A stretch of DNA of 64,000 nt from Apiospora phragmitis (taxonomy: Eukaryota; Ascomycota; Sordariomycetes; Amphisphaeriales; Apiosporaceae). This document shows, one piece after another, positions 11,379-25,200 of this stretch (within the stretch, counting starts at the first letter, position 1; the number at the start of each line of letters is the position of its first letter). A program made the translations under genes and the position numbers. The stretch is from positions 1,364,001 to 1,428,000 of the forward strand of contig JAQQWL010000015.1 of assembly GCA_038363925.1 (NCBI GenBank), in the 5' to 3' direction. Below the pieces are notes generated by a model, which saw only the letters and a program-made list of their open reading frames with translations, made no database searches and was not told where the DNA came from.

Positions 11379-12513
11379 ATGTCCCGGCCACGCCCCTCCT
11401 TGAAGCGGGCATTGCTCCTGTCCACGCTCGCGCTCTTTGCCGCTACCGTCGTCGCTCAACCACAACAGCCTACAACTGACGGCAACAACGCTCCTGCCCC
11501 AACAACCGCCGCCAACACCGATGCGAAACCTACAGAAGCCAAGACGGATGCCACAACGAAAGAAACAACAGAGGCAAAGACCACCGCCGACTTACCCCCT
11601 CTGACAACCGAGAAGAAGACGACGGCAACCACGGCGCCGACGACCGCTGACAATAAACCAAAACTTAGCACCACGACTCCTGGCAAGAACATGCCTACCC
11701 TCCCTACCCTCCCGGGCTCCTACAGCTATCCGCCGCCGGCTGTCCCGGACACTCACAATGCGCCCTTCATGCGCCAGTCGACACTCCCTCAGGGCACCTT
11801 CTTCATCATAGTGGGCTCGATTTTGGCTGCCATTGGTGTGGCAGTCCTGGTATGGCGTGCGGTAGTTGCCTGTCTCCTGCACCGATCCGTCAAGCGCGCC
11901 GCGCTGGCACAGCACTTGGCCAATGACAAGGCCGGCATTCCTGGGGCCGGCGTAGCTGGTAACAATGCTCCGTTCTACAAGTACTCGGACCAGAACTCGG
12001 CCGGCTCCCTGGGCGCTATCAATGCTTCGGCCGGTCGCGGGGTGCGTAGGACGACACGCGCCCCCGTTCCCTCGTCTACGCCGAGCCAGACGAACCTGTT
12101 CTTTTTCTCCGACTGCTCCCGGCGGTACCCAAGCCGGAAATCGCTCGTCCACATTCTTGCCTTCGGGCTTTTATGCTGCGGGCCAAGGAGCCCCTCAGCA
12201 AAGCTCGCGCCAGTCTATCCACAATTCGATCAGCATGACGGATCTCCGGCCTGATTCCCGCGGTGTGGGCCGTCCCGACTCTCGTGGCCTGGCGCGTCCG
12301 GAGTCCAGGGGCTTGGGTCGTCCAACCGAGTCGCCTGGCCTTGCACCGCGCCCTGATCAGCGCCGCAACGTCAGCACCACCTCGGTCAACCTGACGCGCC
12401 CTGCTAGTCAAAGGGCCCCCAGCATGTTCCTTGACGACCTGTTGGACGACACACCCGGCCAGTTCCCGCCGCCTCACAACGGGACATGGGATCAATCAAG
12501 GGATCGGTTCTAA
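11379..12513 (+). CDS. Ser/Thr/Pro-rich single-pass membrane protein, Prm5/Csi2-like
   Basis: The protein has a signal peptide (basic SLKR, then a hydrophobic run ending near VVAQP), a ~100-residue Thr/Ala/Lys-rich ectodomain likely to be O-glycosylated, a conserved HNAPFMRQSTLPQGTFF segment, one transmembrane helix (VGSILAAIGVAVLVWRAVV) and a cytosolic tail with repeated RPDSRG/RPESRG motifs and an acidic FLDDLLDD patch. Yeast relatives (YNL058C, Prm5, Csi2) are vacuolar or cell-periphery proteins of poorly known function. The reading frame shifts by +1 at the T run 12102-12106: the N-terminal part ends in SQTNLFF and the expected continuation (SPTAPGG, then STFLPSGFYAAG) is one frame over. 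Removing one T gives 377 residues. I treat it as one intact gene with a sequence error. No intron is evident. Confidence 0.8.
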
Positions 12514-14595
12514 GCAGTCTGGGCAAAGAGGAGTTTTGGTTATATTATTACTATTTAATTAATGTATCAGGCCTGATCTGATGATGGCTTTGTGGGTTAT
12601 TGAAATCCACGATCCTGTCCGGGTCCGAACGCATCAACAAGAAAAATGGAGTTTTCATCATGCTTTTGCCCAGGAGAAGGGGGTTTGTCTTCCTGGTCGA
12701 ACTAGATTTCTGTAATGGCCTGATCACTCACTACTGCTGTTGTCATCGGTAAACCTTGGGAAAAGAAGGGGTGCATCAAGAATGGAGTTTCCGGTCTGGA
12801 TGGTTGATTATGCTCATCGCATATTTCGTTAGCCGTCACTACAGTAAATACCACTTTTTCTGATATTCTGAACCAGCTTTCCAAGTGTACACGCCCGCAC
12901 TTGCTGCTGAGTATACAAATTAGCCAGCTTGCTGGTGGTTATGTTGAGGAATTCGCCGGGTTTTCGTGATGCGATGCACATGTTTGCCTCTCAGCACGCA
13001 ACGAGTACGGAATGACAACATTGCAAGGTATCTAGCTAGTATTCTATTTTGAGTTGCCAGTGCTCAAAGGCCACCCGCGAAGCTCATAGCTAGGGGTGCT
13101 ATCATTGAACCTCCGGAAGCCAACCCTTTGGTACAAAGTTCAGGGTGAAGATACACCGCGGACTACCTACAGCACCATACCAGGAATGGTTCCATGGGAA
13201 AGGGACGGACACTCGTGGGAGCCCGTGTCGCTTAAATGGGGTTGTCATGTAAGTACGTTTTACTGGCACATATCTGCTGGATATAAGACGGTTTTGCCCG
13301 CTTATACACACAAAAAGGGGGTTAAGTGGCTGGCCATGAAGAAAAAGATCCCTGGATGACGAGATAGTTATCCATTTCTGTTGGTTGAAAGTGAATAGTT
13401 ATAGACACCCAACCCGAAAGCTCCGGGCGGGCAGCATAGTACTTAGCATTGTGTTTATGCATGTCGGAAGAGGAATCAATCATGTGGTGAGGTTAAAAGG
13501 ATAAGTTGAAAAGAAAGGGGGCGAAGAAAAAAAAAGTGACCGCAGAGGAGAGTTGAACCCTCTTGCCTTTTAAGTATGATATAATAACAATACTACCTAC
13601 CGCTAGGCTACACCGGCCCGTTCAAGGGAGAAGGGGTATGTTTAGATATATATATATTGATTGATCGATCGATCTATTGGAGTCATAAAGTTTAAGGAGG
13701 CTGTGGGTGAGTGAGCAGTCACACTTTGAGGTAGCCATGGATCGTTGGCACACAACATGTCTACCTACATACGAGAACGAGAGAGACGGTGAGGTTTTGC
13801 AACGACTTGTGTGACCGGGATCTAGAACTAAGATAAGTTGAGTACACAATAACATTCCTTACTCAGTGTTTCTTGGCGTAGCTGGGACGGTGCTAGTCTG
13901 GCTTTTCAGACTCCTAAAAAGGGATGAGCAAGAAAGCAACGGAAAAGTTTGGAACAATGCTGGAGCCATGCCCTCCTGTCCGCCAGTAAGCAGTTTGGGT
14001 GGTGTTCTTTTCACTTACACGAGTCCGATGTGGTGAACAAACATTTTCCTTGGGTTTCAATCGACTCAGCGAAGCGAAGGGCGTGAGAACGCGCGTCGTA
14101 CGGCCGCACATACGAATATGCCAGTGTGTGCTGGCTGCTCCTGACGCTACTACGCAGACGTATTGCACAGGCACAGCATTATGTATAATGTTTATGTTGT
14201 GTATTATCTTGGTTTGATTAAGACTAGATAGACCGGTACGCAGACATGTCTTTTTCTCTCTGTAGGTATAAGCCCCAGGTGTTATGTTAATGTTGTAGAA
14301 CATCCCAAGCTGTATGATATGATAACTTCTTTCTTCTTTTTGACCATATCCCGTCGTCGTCGTTGTGCCCAGACCTCCGACCGATGTTTATATAATAGTA
14401 TGCAGTACTCCCAAACTCCGTGGTAATGAATGATGATAATCCAAATGCCACAAGACCAGGCTGCTGGCCGGCCGAGATGAAAACCAATCACTGCATGCAA
14501 CGTGGTATACCAGCAAACCCAATCTCATGCTTTTCGTCTGCCCAGACCAGCAAAATTAAACTCCGACCAACTCATCAGCGGGGCTCTTCCCGCTC
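12514..14595. other. Intergenic between convergent genes
   Basis: About 2.1 kb holding the 3' flanks of the Prm5-like gene and the ABC transporter. Apart from the tRNA-like sequence at 13536-13619, I see no gene; the reading frames are short and contain no recognisable domain. Confidence 0.5.
13536..13619 (-). tRNA. tRNA-like sequence, probably degenerate
   Basis: On the minus strand a D-arm/A-box-like block (TGTAGCCTAGCGGTAGGT) is followed about 45 nt later by a B-box-like block (GAGGGTTCAACTCTC), with flanks that pair partly as an acceptor stem (about 5 of 7 positions in my best fold). The anticodon region folds poorly (AGTAT/ATACT around a 12-nt AT-rich loop) and the T stem has mismatches, so no anticodon is assigned. 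It could be a decayed tRNA or a tRNA with a short intron. It lies in a gene-free interval. Confidence 0.35.
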
Positions 14596-17500
14596 TCACA
14601 ACTCGTCATCCTTGTTCTCACTGCTCCCTTCCCTCGGCCCCTCCTGGTCTTCCAAAGCAACGGCCGTCGGCAAGTCATTCTTGGCCCCAGCAATGTCCTC
14701 GAACCGGATGCCGCTGCGGTCGCACATGCTGCGGAAGATGCCGTCCTCGTTCTTCCAGAGGTTCAGCGGCGTATCGAGCTCGGCGATGCAACCAGCGTCC
14801 ATCACACAGATACGGTCATAACCAATAATGGTGCGCAAGCGATGCGCGATACACAGCAACGTGCAGCCGCGGAACCCGTTCGCGATGGTGCCCTGGATCT
14901 TGTCGTCCGTCTCCATGTCGACCGACGACGTGGCCTCGTCGCAGACAATAATGCGCGCGCCTCTCACGAGAGCGCGGGCCAGGGCCATGAGCTGCCGCTG
15001 GCCCAGCGAGAAGTTCAGGCCGTCCTCCTCGACCACGCTGTCGAGGTTGATGCGTGACGAGTCCTTCTTGTCCTCGAGCTGGGCGTCGTGGGGGACCAGG
15101 TCGGCCTGGCGGAGCGCCGACCAGAGCTCCAGGTCCGTGTGCTCGTTGAACGGGTCGATGTTGCCGCGCACGGTTCCGCGGAACAGCGTCGGGTCCTGGG
15201 GATGATGGCCAGGCGCGAGCGCAGGTCGTGGAGGCCGAGGGTGGAGATGTCGAGGCCGTCGATGGTGATGTGGCCGCCCGAGAGCTCCACCAGTCGGAAG
15301 AGCGTCGACATGATGGAAGACTTGCCGGCGCCCGTGCGTCCTACGATACCTACACGCTCGCCGCCCATCACGTGCATATTCATGCCCTTCAGGACCAGGG
15401 GCAGGTTGGCGCGGTACCGCATCTCGACGTTGTCGAAGACGATTTCGCCCTTTTCGGGCCAGGACGGGCGCACCTCGACGGTGTGCTCGGGCGCCTCCTG
15501 CTCGAGCTGATTGCCGTAGTATTGGAGACGTTCCACAGCGTTCATGCCGTTCTCCACCTCGGCTAGCTGCCGCACGGTGAACTGCAGCATCTGCACGATC
15601 GACAGGATGTAGGACAAGACCAAGCCACCGATGGAGGGGTTGACCGAGAACCGGGCGGTGACGACAAGGATGCCCGTGGTAAACACCAGCAGGTTGCCAA
15701 TCGTATCCAGACGCATGGACAGCCACCGCTGGTTCGAGAAGGTGAGGTAATAGGCCGCGTTCATCTCATCTATTGATTGGCGCAGCTCCGTCACGAACTT
15801 ATCCTTCAACCCATATGCACGAATGCTGGCCACACCCGACAGGCCCTCGCCGAACTTGGCGAAAACCACAGAGCGGAGCACGGATTCGAAGCGCTTGACT
15901 TCGCGAGCCGAAGATCGGTAATAGGAGGCCGCAAGGATAAAGATGATTGCCAGCGGCACCAGCGCGATAACAAAGTAGTAGAAAAAGGCAATGATCAAGG
16001 CGAAGACCGAGATGATGGTGGCCAGAGTCAAGAAGTACATCCTCATGGCATCCGTCAGATTGTTGTCCATTACATCGACATCTCTCGAGAACCGATTCGT
16101 AATGCGACCAAGAGGAGTCGTGTCGAAGAAGGACATAGGGGCCCTGAGTGTGTGGAACACGGCGTTTCGAAGCAGGCTCTTACTGGCGGTGGTTCCAAAT
16201 ATGGTCAACTCGATCGAGAAAGCGAACATCAACACGGCCTGCAGAGTGCCAAGAGCAGCATAGATACCAATGTACACGCCACTGGAGAGCCCGAATTTAT
16301 CGGAAGTCCAGTACGACAGCCACAAACTGGTCGCGATGTTGGCACCCTGAGACGTAATGAGAGTCAGAAAAACGAGAGGAGCGAGCAGGATAGAGCCGGC
16401 GGCCCGTACGTAGTCGCCATAGACGGACCAAGGTACGCTAGCCACCGCTCGTTCCTCGGCCTGCATCAACCCAGGGGCGCGTTTCTTCTTCTTCTTGTCC
16501 TTGGTCTCGGCTGTCTTCTCTTCGATCACCGCCTCCTCATCCTCCGTCTTCTCTTCTACAGCCGTCGTCTCCATGACTTTCTGGAAATCGGGATTGTTGG
16601 CCATCAGGTTGGCAAAAGTGTCGACAGCCTGGATCTTGCCTCCTTCCATCCAGATGATGCGATCGCAACGGTTGAGAACCCAAAGCTGATGCGTGGCAAG
16701 AATTCGGCATTTGTCCTTCAGAAGACCAGCGATGGCATTATCGAAGATGTGACGACCGACATGCGCATCGACTGCACTCAGGGGATCGTCCATGATGACG
16801 ATGTCAGCGTCGTAGTAGATGGCTCGCGCAATATTGAGACGCTGTTTTTGTCCTCCAGAGATAGTGATACCCCTTTCACCGATTTCTGTAGCATCGCCGT
16901 TGGGGAGCATGTCCAGGTCAGGCTGTAGTGCGCAACTGTTGAAAATGCCAGTCAGTATTTGGAAGTCATTGAGGAGCAGGTATCTGGGCCAACGACAATA
17001 TACTTACGCTTTGATCACTTCGTTATACCATCGGCGGTCCATATCCTTGCCGAACAAGATGTTTTGGCGGAGTGTGGCGTTCTGAATCCAGGCGTACTGA
17101 GGACAGAAAGCCCTGTTAGCTCCAAGGACAACCTCTCCGGAGGTTTTACGCATGTCGCCAGCCAGCGCCGACAACAAGGATGTTTTGCCGCTTCCCACGC
17201 CACCGATGACAGCAATGAGCTCGTTCCGGCCGACTTCGAAGTTGAGGCCGTGCAGCTTGAACGGTTCACGTTCCTCCACCAGGGTGCTTGTGTCGTCCGA
17301 ACTCGGCGGGGCAGTCTTTCCCTTTTTGGTTGCGTTTGCTTTCGCCTTATCCGGGTCCTGAGTCGTGGTCCGTTCCCAAGTGAAGCTTGCGTCGTTTACC
17401 TGCACCGCCATGTCGAGGTCCGGCTTGATGACAGCTTCGTCTTCCTGCTCTTCGCTCAGGAGGAACTGTTCGCAGCGTTGGATAGACTGCCACGCGTCGA

Positions 17501-19140
17501 CGACTTGGCCGATGACCAGGGGTAGCAGGTTGAGGGGCATTCGCAGACCGTTGAATAGGGCAAGGGAGGAGAAGACCTGCGCTGGCGGGAGGTTCGGATG
17601 CGTGCGCGAGTAGACGATGAACGACAACATTGAGGCATAGATGGGAAGTGACATGCTGACGGCGTTGATGGCATTTCGAATGGCCAGGAGAATCTGGATC
17701 GCGTGGATCTCCCGGTTCCGGATCTCCGTGAGTCTCTCCAAAAATGCCGATTCCCAGCCGAAGTACTTGACGAAGCGGACGGAAGACAGAATTTCCTGTG
17801 TCAGGCCCACACGTTCATCGGTGATCTTATTGATGACACCTCTTCGCCGGAAGAGACTGCGGATGGCTCTCGTCAAAACGGGCACACCAATGACCAATAG
17901 GGCGAATCCAGCCAAAGCGCTGTATGTCAAGTTGATGAGAAGCACCACGAGTGTGATGATGCAGGTGATAGGGGCAGTCCAGATCATGTGGAATAATGCC
18001 GAGGCTTGGTCGACACGGTACGTATCGACACTCATGAGATTGACAATTTTTCCGTTATTCCACCCAGTGCCATCGTTGAGAGGAGGACCCTTGGCCTTCT
18101 TGGCCTTCTTCTTGTTCTTTTTCTCGTCCTTCTTCTCATCCTTCTTCTCCTGGTCTTCGCACTTCTCCCCCAGACTCTCCTCGGATGGGTTCTTTTTCGC
18201 CTTTTCTCCGCCGGCTCTCGCGCGCCCGGAGATGATCATGGACTTTTCGAAGATGGTGCCGATCAAAACACCCCTGACTTGGCCACCAATCATCATGCCA
18301 CGGTAAATAAAATGGTTCACGCCCATACTTTGCAAGAGTTGCATGACAGTCACGCCAATGACGAGCCCCACGCCCGCACCAATGTGCGGCGCGGGCTCGC
18401 CGCGCTGAGAAGCGACATAGGCATCTTGAGAAAACTGGATGAGGTACCGCAATGTAAAGGGGGACATGACCTGGAAGATGGATGAACAGAATTGGCAGAA
18501 CCCGCCTATCCAGAACTCGAGGAAGAAAGTTTCGTGGAGCGCCCATAGTAACGGGTTCTTCTCCTTCTTCTCAACTCTCCTATCAAAGGACTCCTGGAAT
18601 CTGGCTGTCAACTTCTCGGCAGACCTGTCGGGGTTAACGGTCCAGATATCATTGGGCTCTAGCTGCCGCTTATAGCCAACCTATTTGCGGGTTAGCAGTC
18701 AGCCACCTTCCGCTCGGGTCAGGTTAGGCGCAACTCACATTCATTAACGGCGCCATCCACTGGAACGTCAAGCGACTTAGAAAACCGGCATTATATTCCC
18801 TCGAGACCTGGCGTTCCGTGGGGACGGGCGGTATGGAGCCCCATCGCAAGGGGTTGGGCTGCTTATACCATGGTTTCGACTTTGGCGGGACTGAAGCTCT
18901 GGAGGTCGTTCGGGTTAAAGTGCTGAAATCGGTCGCCTGGCTCTGGGTGCGCGTCATCTCCTGCCGCTTCGTATCCCCGCGCTCCTGCCGAGTCTGTATC
19001 GGCTCCAGCTGGTGGCGGATCTCGTCCTCGGTATCATTGTCGGAGACCTTCGGGGCGACTTCCTCTGGGTTGGTGGGCGCGTTGGCTTCGGCCAGGGGGT
19101 CTGCCGGTTTGGTCTCCTTGTCGACTGGGTCGTTGGGCAT
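14596..19140 (-). CDS. YOR1: ABCC-type multidrug/oligomycin transporter, Yor1-like
   Basis: ATP-driven efflux pump, expected at the plasma membrane. Model: complement(join(14596..16935,17008..18680,18739..19140)); with one base restored the CDS is 4416 nt, 1471 residues, close to yeast Yor1 (1477). Exon 1 is a hydrophilic acidic N-terminus ending at LSRLTFQWMAPLMN. TMD1 is followed by NBD1 with Walker A GGVGSGKTS, signature ISGGQKQRLNIARA and Walker B IVIMDDPLSAVD; between helices of TMD1 lies a Lys/Glu-rich insert (DQEKKDEKKDEKKNKKKAKK). TMD2 and NBD2 follow, with GRTGAGKSS, FSLGQRQLMALARAL and IIVCDEATSSVD. NBD2 is broken by a lost base in the run 15198-15201: the frame leaves after SRLAIIP and resumes at QDPTLFRGTVRGNIDPF. 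The long N-terminus without an extra TMD0 fits the short-ABCC group. Substrate is not predictable. Confidence 0.9.
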
Positions 19141-22100
19141 ATTAGTAGAGCGGACTGGTTTCGGGCAACACTCAACTCAGCTAAGAGTCGAGTATTTTTC
19201 GGGTCCGAATGTCGCTATATTATCCAACCGGGGGGTAATCGTTTTGCGTGCGCGAAACGAATGACGGTCGCCAACCAGATACAAGATATAACGGTTCCTC
19301 AATGTCTCGTCCCAGAGGTCCGGGAATAAAAAGAAAAGCGAGACAGCCCGGCGAAGAATGTAGCTCGGAGCTTGCGCAGGGTCGTTTCGAGGATAAGACA
19401 GCCCAAGGTTAATAAAGATAGACTAGTGATTCCTCGGCGGCACCCAAGTGCATTCCACGGACAAGGAATCGGGATGCAGACTACTGTATGGCCAAGTGCT
19501 TATTCCGATGACGTGTACACGACGTTGGGATGCAGCAGCAAAGGAGGTGGCGACAGAGAGAGAAAGAGGAAGCAAAATGTGAAGCAACCTGAAAGCCGGT
19601 GGGAATTTGGAGCGGATGCCACAATGCGACGCGACGGACGGTAGCCACTTCAAGTAAGGAAATCGGGCGGCAGCTTTCCCAGATAAGACGATATGTAATC
19701 AGAAAAAGTACCATCTCCATACCATGATGATGCCTCGACTCTCGGGCCCCGCACTCTCCACATAGTCATCCTGGGCCGTATATTGGATCTTCGCTATGAA
19801 GCGAATGGAACGAATGGGAGGTGTGGAAGTGGGCGCCAGTCCCCGATCTAGCAAGTGGTAGGCCGCAGAAACGGCGTAGCGACAAGGGGTCTTTCTTTGG
19901 CCATGGATGGATGACTATTACGACGAAGCTAGATGGTTGAAACGAAGGATACAGACGGACACGGAACCCCGATGGATGCCTGTAGCTATATTGATTAGCT
20001 GGGGCCGAAGCCGACGACCATGGATCTTTTTTCTTTTCTTCTTTTTCTTATTCCATTCCGGACTACTACCAGAAGAGGTATGGATTACCCACCGCGAAAC
20101 CGTTGGTCCTTGCTTACCACACTGCAAGTATGTGTAGACATCTAGACATCCTCAGAAAAAGCAGAAGACAAAGACTCCAATGATGACGCCCGGTTGTGTG
20201 CTACCTATCGCAACAATGAGGTGATGGATTACAACATAAGATGGGAGCTAGGTTCAGAGCTACAGTAACCTAAGTAGCCAGGACATAGCTACCCATGTGC
20301 AGCCCTTGCTTACCAAGACTATTGACTCTTTGCTTATTCCGTCTGATGATGGGACGACCGTTCTGGACCGCCGTTCCTCATCCACGGGGTTCGGGCTATG
20401 GAATGGGATTTAGTCAACACCGACACCAGTTTCTGCATACATACATACTCCTGCTACTTTCTCTGACGAGGCTTTCGGCTGCCTGACTCCTATTCCTATG
20501 TGCATGCCACTTCTGGATTGATAAGCCGAGGACTAGTAATAAAAGTCGGTCAACAGCTATGTATGTGGACTATATTATGGAATCCACCCTGGTTTCTAAG
20601 CCGGGAACCCGCCGCCAGACTGCGCGCCATGGATCGACAGCAAGACTCGGAACTCCTCCCCAAGATGCCCCGACCGGACAGCCTCAAAGCATAATCAGCC
20701 TCAATTGGCTAGCGGGCCGAATGCCTGCGTATGGGCTTATTGTTGCCCGTTATTTCCTTCCGGGCCAACTGTCCGGCATGGCTACATAGGAAGAAAAACA
20801 GATAGGTAAAACTGGTGGCACACACCCACTCGTTGAAAGCTGAACGCGCGGCACCAGAAAGATTACTCGCATCGCTTTCGTTAAAGAAGCCCATCAATGC
20901 ACCCCCTGCTCGCTCTGACTTTGAATCCCTGCCCGGACTTAGAATCTAAACTCCAGGCACGGTCCGAAACAAGGCTCTTAGGTACATGGCGCAAACCACA
21001 AAAAAGAGCTTGGCATCGAAACTCTCAACAAGCGTACCCGTTGCTTGGCTTTTTCCCCCGAAGCCGAGTAGATTGCCCCAGGAAAGTACTGACATACATA
21101 TAAGATCGACGTACATGCTGCTGTGAGTCAAAGGAAACCCTCGAGAAGGATCGGCAAGATATAACTGGACGCATGGTCGGTCGGTCTGACTGCATACTAC
21201 TACCACTCACTACCTGCTGTGCATACCCTACGCTTTGTGTAATTGTCCGGGTCGCAGTGCATATCGGGAACGGTTCTTGCCGATGGATGCCGCCGTGACA
21301 ATCTGGAACCTGCTGGGGTCTGGGTAATGAAGAAATATGAATTATCCACAGAGCGAAAACGCTGAGATCGTTTCTTTTTCCCCACGTGCAGTGGCTTGCT
21401 TCACTCCGGACGTAAAAATGAAACGTTGAAATTCGCAGTAGATATCAGTAAGGAGCATAATGAAATTGCAAGCAGTTCATCCAACACCGAGCCGAGCCGA
21501 GCCGGTCAAGGCTACTTAATAGGGAAAAAGGAGCATTTTGACAGTCAGACGGTTTGTCCGGAGCCGATACCGCATCTTTTCGCTTTCGCTTCCTGCGGCT
21601 ACCACCTCCTTTCCTCTTCGTAACTACCGAGACAATATCGGTCAGCTCTCAGTATACCAGCAATAGTAAAAGTACCAAGCAGGGAATCTCGGAGAAAACA
21701 AAAACCCCTTAGCAATAATACTAAAGCACCGCAAAGTCGGTGTGCCCAGTCCGCTTATCAATTGGGGAAGAAATGCCGGCGTGCGGCGTGTGATAAAAGA
21801 ACTGGACTCGCAGCATGACTGCTCGCGTGCATATGTAGGTCTTTACGTGTCATATTACGCGCAGTTTGCTGATCAGATAACCTTGTTGCACATCGTCATT
21901 GGACTTTTGGTGAATTCCATGTTCCATGTGTATTTGATAGGTTGTTCACACACGGATACTATCTGTGGTGTGTGAGCCTTCTCCGAGGTACATGTAGTTC
22001 ACACTGCATGCCACCGACAGGTTTTCCATCATCTGGTATCCCCAACATCAACCCTTGCTGCTCTTGAAAAACGCCAACTAAAAAGAACCGGTCATCTACC

Positions 22101-22257
22101 ATGTGACATTCCTCCATACATGTACAACCGAGAAAACCTGACCGTAAAGAAATAAGCTTATACAATGTACCCTCGACTATGTTGGGGTGTGGTCTCTTTT
22201 AAGGCCGTAATGCATTAGTTTCGTTGTAAACATTTGAAATCGTACAGTTATTGCGAA
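19141..22257. other. Long intergenic region upstream of the ABC transporter
   Basis: About 3.1 kb between the 5' end of the transporter gene and the 3' end of the Irc20-like gene, both on the minus strand. It presumably contains the transporter's promoter. I scanned both strands and saw only short, low-quality reading frames and pyrimidine tracts (for example near 20025-20060). No gene or defined regulator site can be supported. Confidence 0.45.
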
Positions 22258-25200
22258 TCAAGTGGCAGTGACACCAGCGCAGGGAGCCTTGTCGCGGGCT
22301 TGTGCAGCCTCTCCGGCGAGGAACCTGATGACGGCAGGGTTCTCAAACCGCTCGTCCTGAGTCGCCGAAGTCGCCTCGGCCGCCTTCTGCGCGACGTGTC
22401 CGAACAAGCATTCCCACAGATCGTTCTGGTCCACAACTTCGCCTAGGTGCTTGTCTTTGTTCATCAACTTGGACAGTGCCGCCTGCTGGAGCTCCATGGA
22501 GTTGGCCGCCTCAAGATTCAGATCCGACACATCTGGCGTGGTCTCCTTAGATTTACCCTTGAGATCGATTTGGGCCTGGCCCATATGTTCGATACGCCGC
22601 TGTACCGAGAGGTTGTAGATGGACTCTTCCACGGTCCCTTCCACGAGATAGAGCCACACGGTCGTCTCGTGTTCCTGGCCAATCCGATCCACTCGGGCAA
22701 TGGCCTGAAGCTCCAAAGCGGTGTTGAGCAGAGGCTCGCAGAGGAAAATATGGCTGGCATTGACAAGATTCAAGCCACTCGCATGCGCGCGAGCATCCAT
22801 AAAAAAGCACTCTATACCTGGATCCTCCTTGAAGCGAACAATGCCATCTTTGGTATCAAACGAACAATAGCCAATGCGATAGCAGTCAAACGCACGACCA
22901 AGGACCTCGAGGAACCCCTTGAACTGAGAGAAGATGATCGACTTGGCCCCGGGGTCCTCCTGTCGCAACCACATCAGGTGGCGGATGAGTGTGTCGATCT
23001 TCGTGGCAAACGACGGCCCACTAAGATCTATCTGGCGAATTTCCTGCAATTTTTCCTCGCTGAACCTCGAGTAGATACCCGGCTTTCTGGATTTATGGGG
23101 TGAGTTTTCATCGGGAGCAGACGGGTGATGCTCAGAGTGTACCTTGAGCTTGGACTCGGGCCGTAGCGATATGTCGTGGAGCATGGATGCATTGAGTGCT
23201 TTCTTGCAAACCGGGCAGTTATGATGAGCCCTGTACCACAACATCATGCACTCCTTGCAAAATTCGTGGCCGCAAACAGTGAGCACACCGAGAGTGAAAG
23301 TAGATTGACATATGACACAGAATCTGGGCCCCTGTGACTTCTGTCCTGTCTCCTTCAAGTGCAACACTAGAGCAACGGTCAGCATGTGCAGTCCGTTGTA
23401 TCGAAACAAAAGGGGCAGGCAAGAACTTACAGTAACGGTGCTTGGACTGGGCGTCGACGATTCTGTGCTTAATGGTAGCCTCTTCACCGAGTAAACCATT
23501 GAACAGGGCATCGTCGTCCTCATGTTCTTCTCGCTCCCAAGGAGCTACAGTATCAGATATTTGCTGTAGTTGTTTGTAGTATTCCACCCGCGCGTTCATG
23601 GCATCGGTGAACCGATCCAACTCCTTCTCAAGCCCATTTGCACCCTTGATTTGCGCACTGATCTGGTTTTGGGCGAGCTTCAGTTGCTCTTGAAGGATCT
23701 GTAGTTCGACTTCGGCACGTTGGCTCCCGTTCGCTACGTCGTGCCGTAATTTGGATGCTAGCTCTCGCAAGTTAGTCACAACGGCTCTGAAAGAACCCAT
23801 TCCGGGGTGAGGTTTGATCTCCATGCGAGACTTGAGCAGTTCCAGCAGTATCTCGGGGTTGGGACCGTCTCCATCTTTCGCCATGCGTTCTGCGACTGTC
23901 GTCTCATGTTTCACTCGCTCGTTGACTAGCCCAGTAAGTATATCTTGGCGATCTGCGATTACGGCTCGCAGGACGTGGGTGTAAACCATCAAGTCATCTT
24001 GGATCTTGGTAGAATCCTCGTACTCTTCACCCGTGATCTCAGCCTCGCCATCTTCATCCACAAGAGGCCTAAGCAGGATTTGAATGACTTGCTCACGCCA
24101 CTCGTCGATTAAGTTGGCCTGTTCGTCCAATACACCACCTAGTTCTTCCAGGTTTTCTAGTACTCGTCTGCTCTCAAGCCCCATGTGAGTAATGAATTGA
24201 AATTCCGGCATTTCGACAAAGCTCTGAGTAGCGGCATCCTCAGAGAGCTTGGTCATGTGATTTGCAGCTTTGTCGTGTGCCTCCTGTAGGATTTCTTTTC
24301 TGATCTCCTTGGCGACTTCGTAGTACTGCACTTCAAGTTTCTCGTATTCTTTGAACTCATCCGAGTCAGGCACAGTCAGCTCCTCATTGGTCTTGATCTG
24401 ATAGTTTGCGTTGGCAATGAAGAAAGCTGCCTTGTGCTCAAGCCCAAGAGCCAGCTGAAGCCGTCGACGCGCCTGTCCAAGTCGTGGCGGGACTGTTTCT
24501 GCGCCTAATTCCTCAGAACCACTCTCATCTTCATCCGCGTCATCGAACCCGGCAGCTCGAGCAGTCTCCAGCTCAGCCTTGAGTTGATCGCGACATTCAG
24601 TAACAATTTCGCGGATCTCTCCGAGAACCTCCTCCCAGATCGAAAGAGCCTCTTTAACTCGTGGCGAGTTTTCAAGAAGTTGGCCGCGTCTCAGCTTGGA
24701 GCTTAGTAATTGTCTTTGGTCCGTCCGGATAGATAGCTCTGATTGCTCGATCATTGCATCCAATACCTCCCCGATAGTCCGCAGGGGTTTGTCCTTTTGA
24801 GCAGCACCTCGAACCCTTCCCGGGCCTAACTCAGGGTGTAGAGTAGTCTGTCGCAACGAAGCTAGCGCGCTTCTAAGTAACGCGAGGGTTGCCGGGTCTT
24901 CAGGGTCCCAGCCCTCCTTGATCGGAGCACCCTCGATGTCTAAGCCGCAATTTCGTGCCCAAGCCTGGAACTCGGATCGATAATGTTGCTCTTCAACAGC
25001 AGTGAATGGCATCGTCAGTACGTAGCGCTTCTGGTGCGGTAGAACAAGCTCATCTCGGACGGCTTGTTTAGTGTGGCGAAGTGCTATACGGTTAAAGAGG
25101 GGCGCGAATAAGTGTTGATGTGTTGTAGTAAGTCCATCCCAAGCCCACGGATACGATGCGAATGGCTCATAGCGAAGGAAAAGGAGCAAGCCCCATAAAT

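Noticed and set aside
15777..16928. 383-residue plus-strand frame
   Set aside because: Antisense to the ABC transporter; no domain, and the transporter frame is family-consistent throughout.
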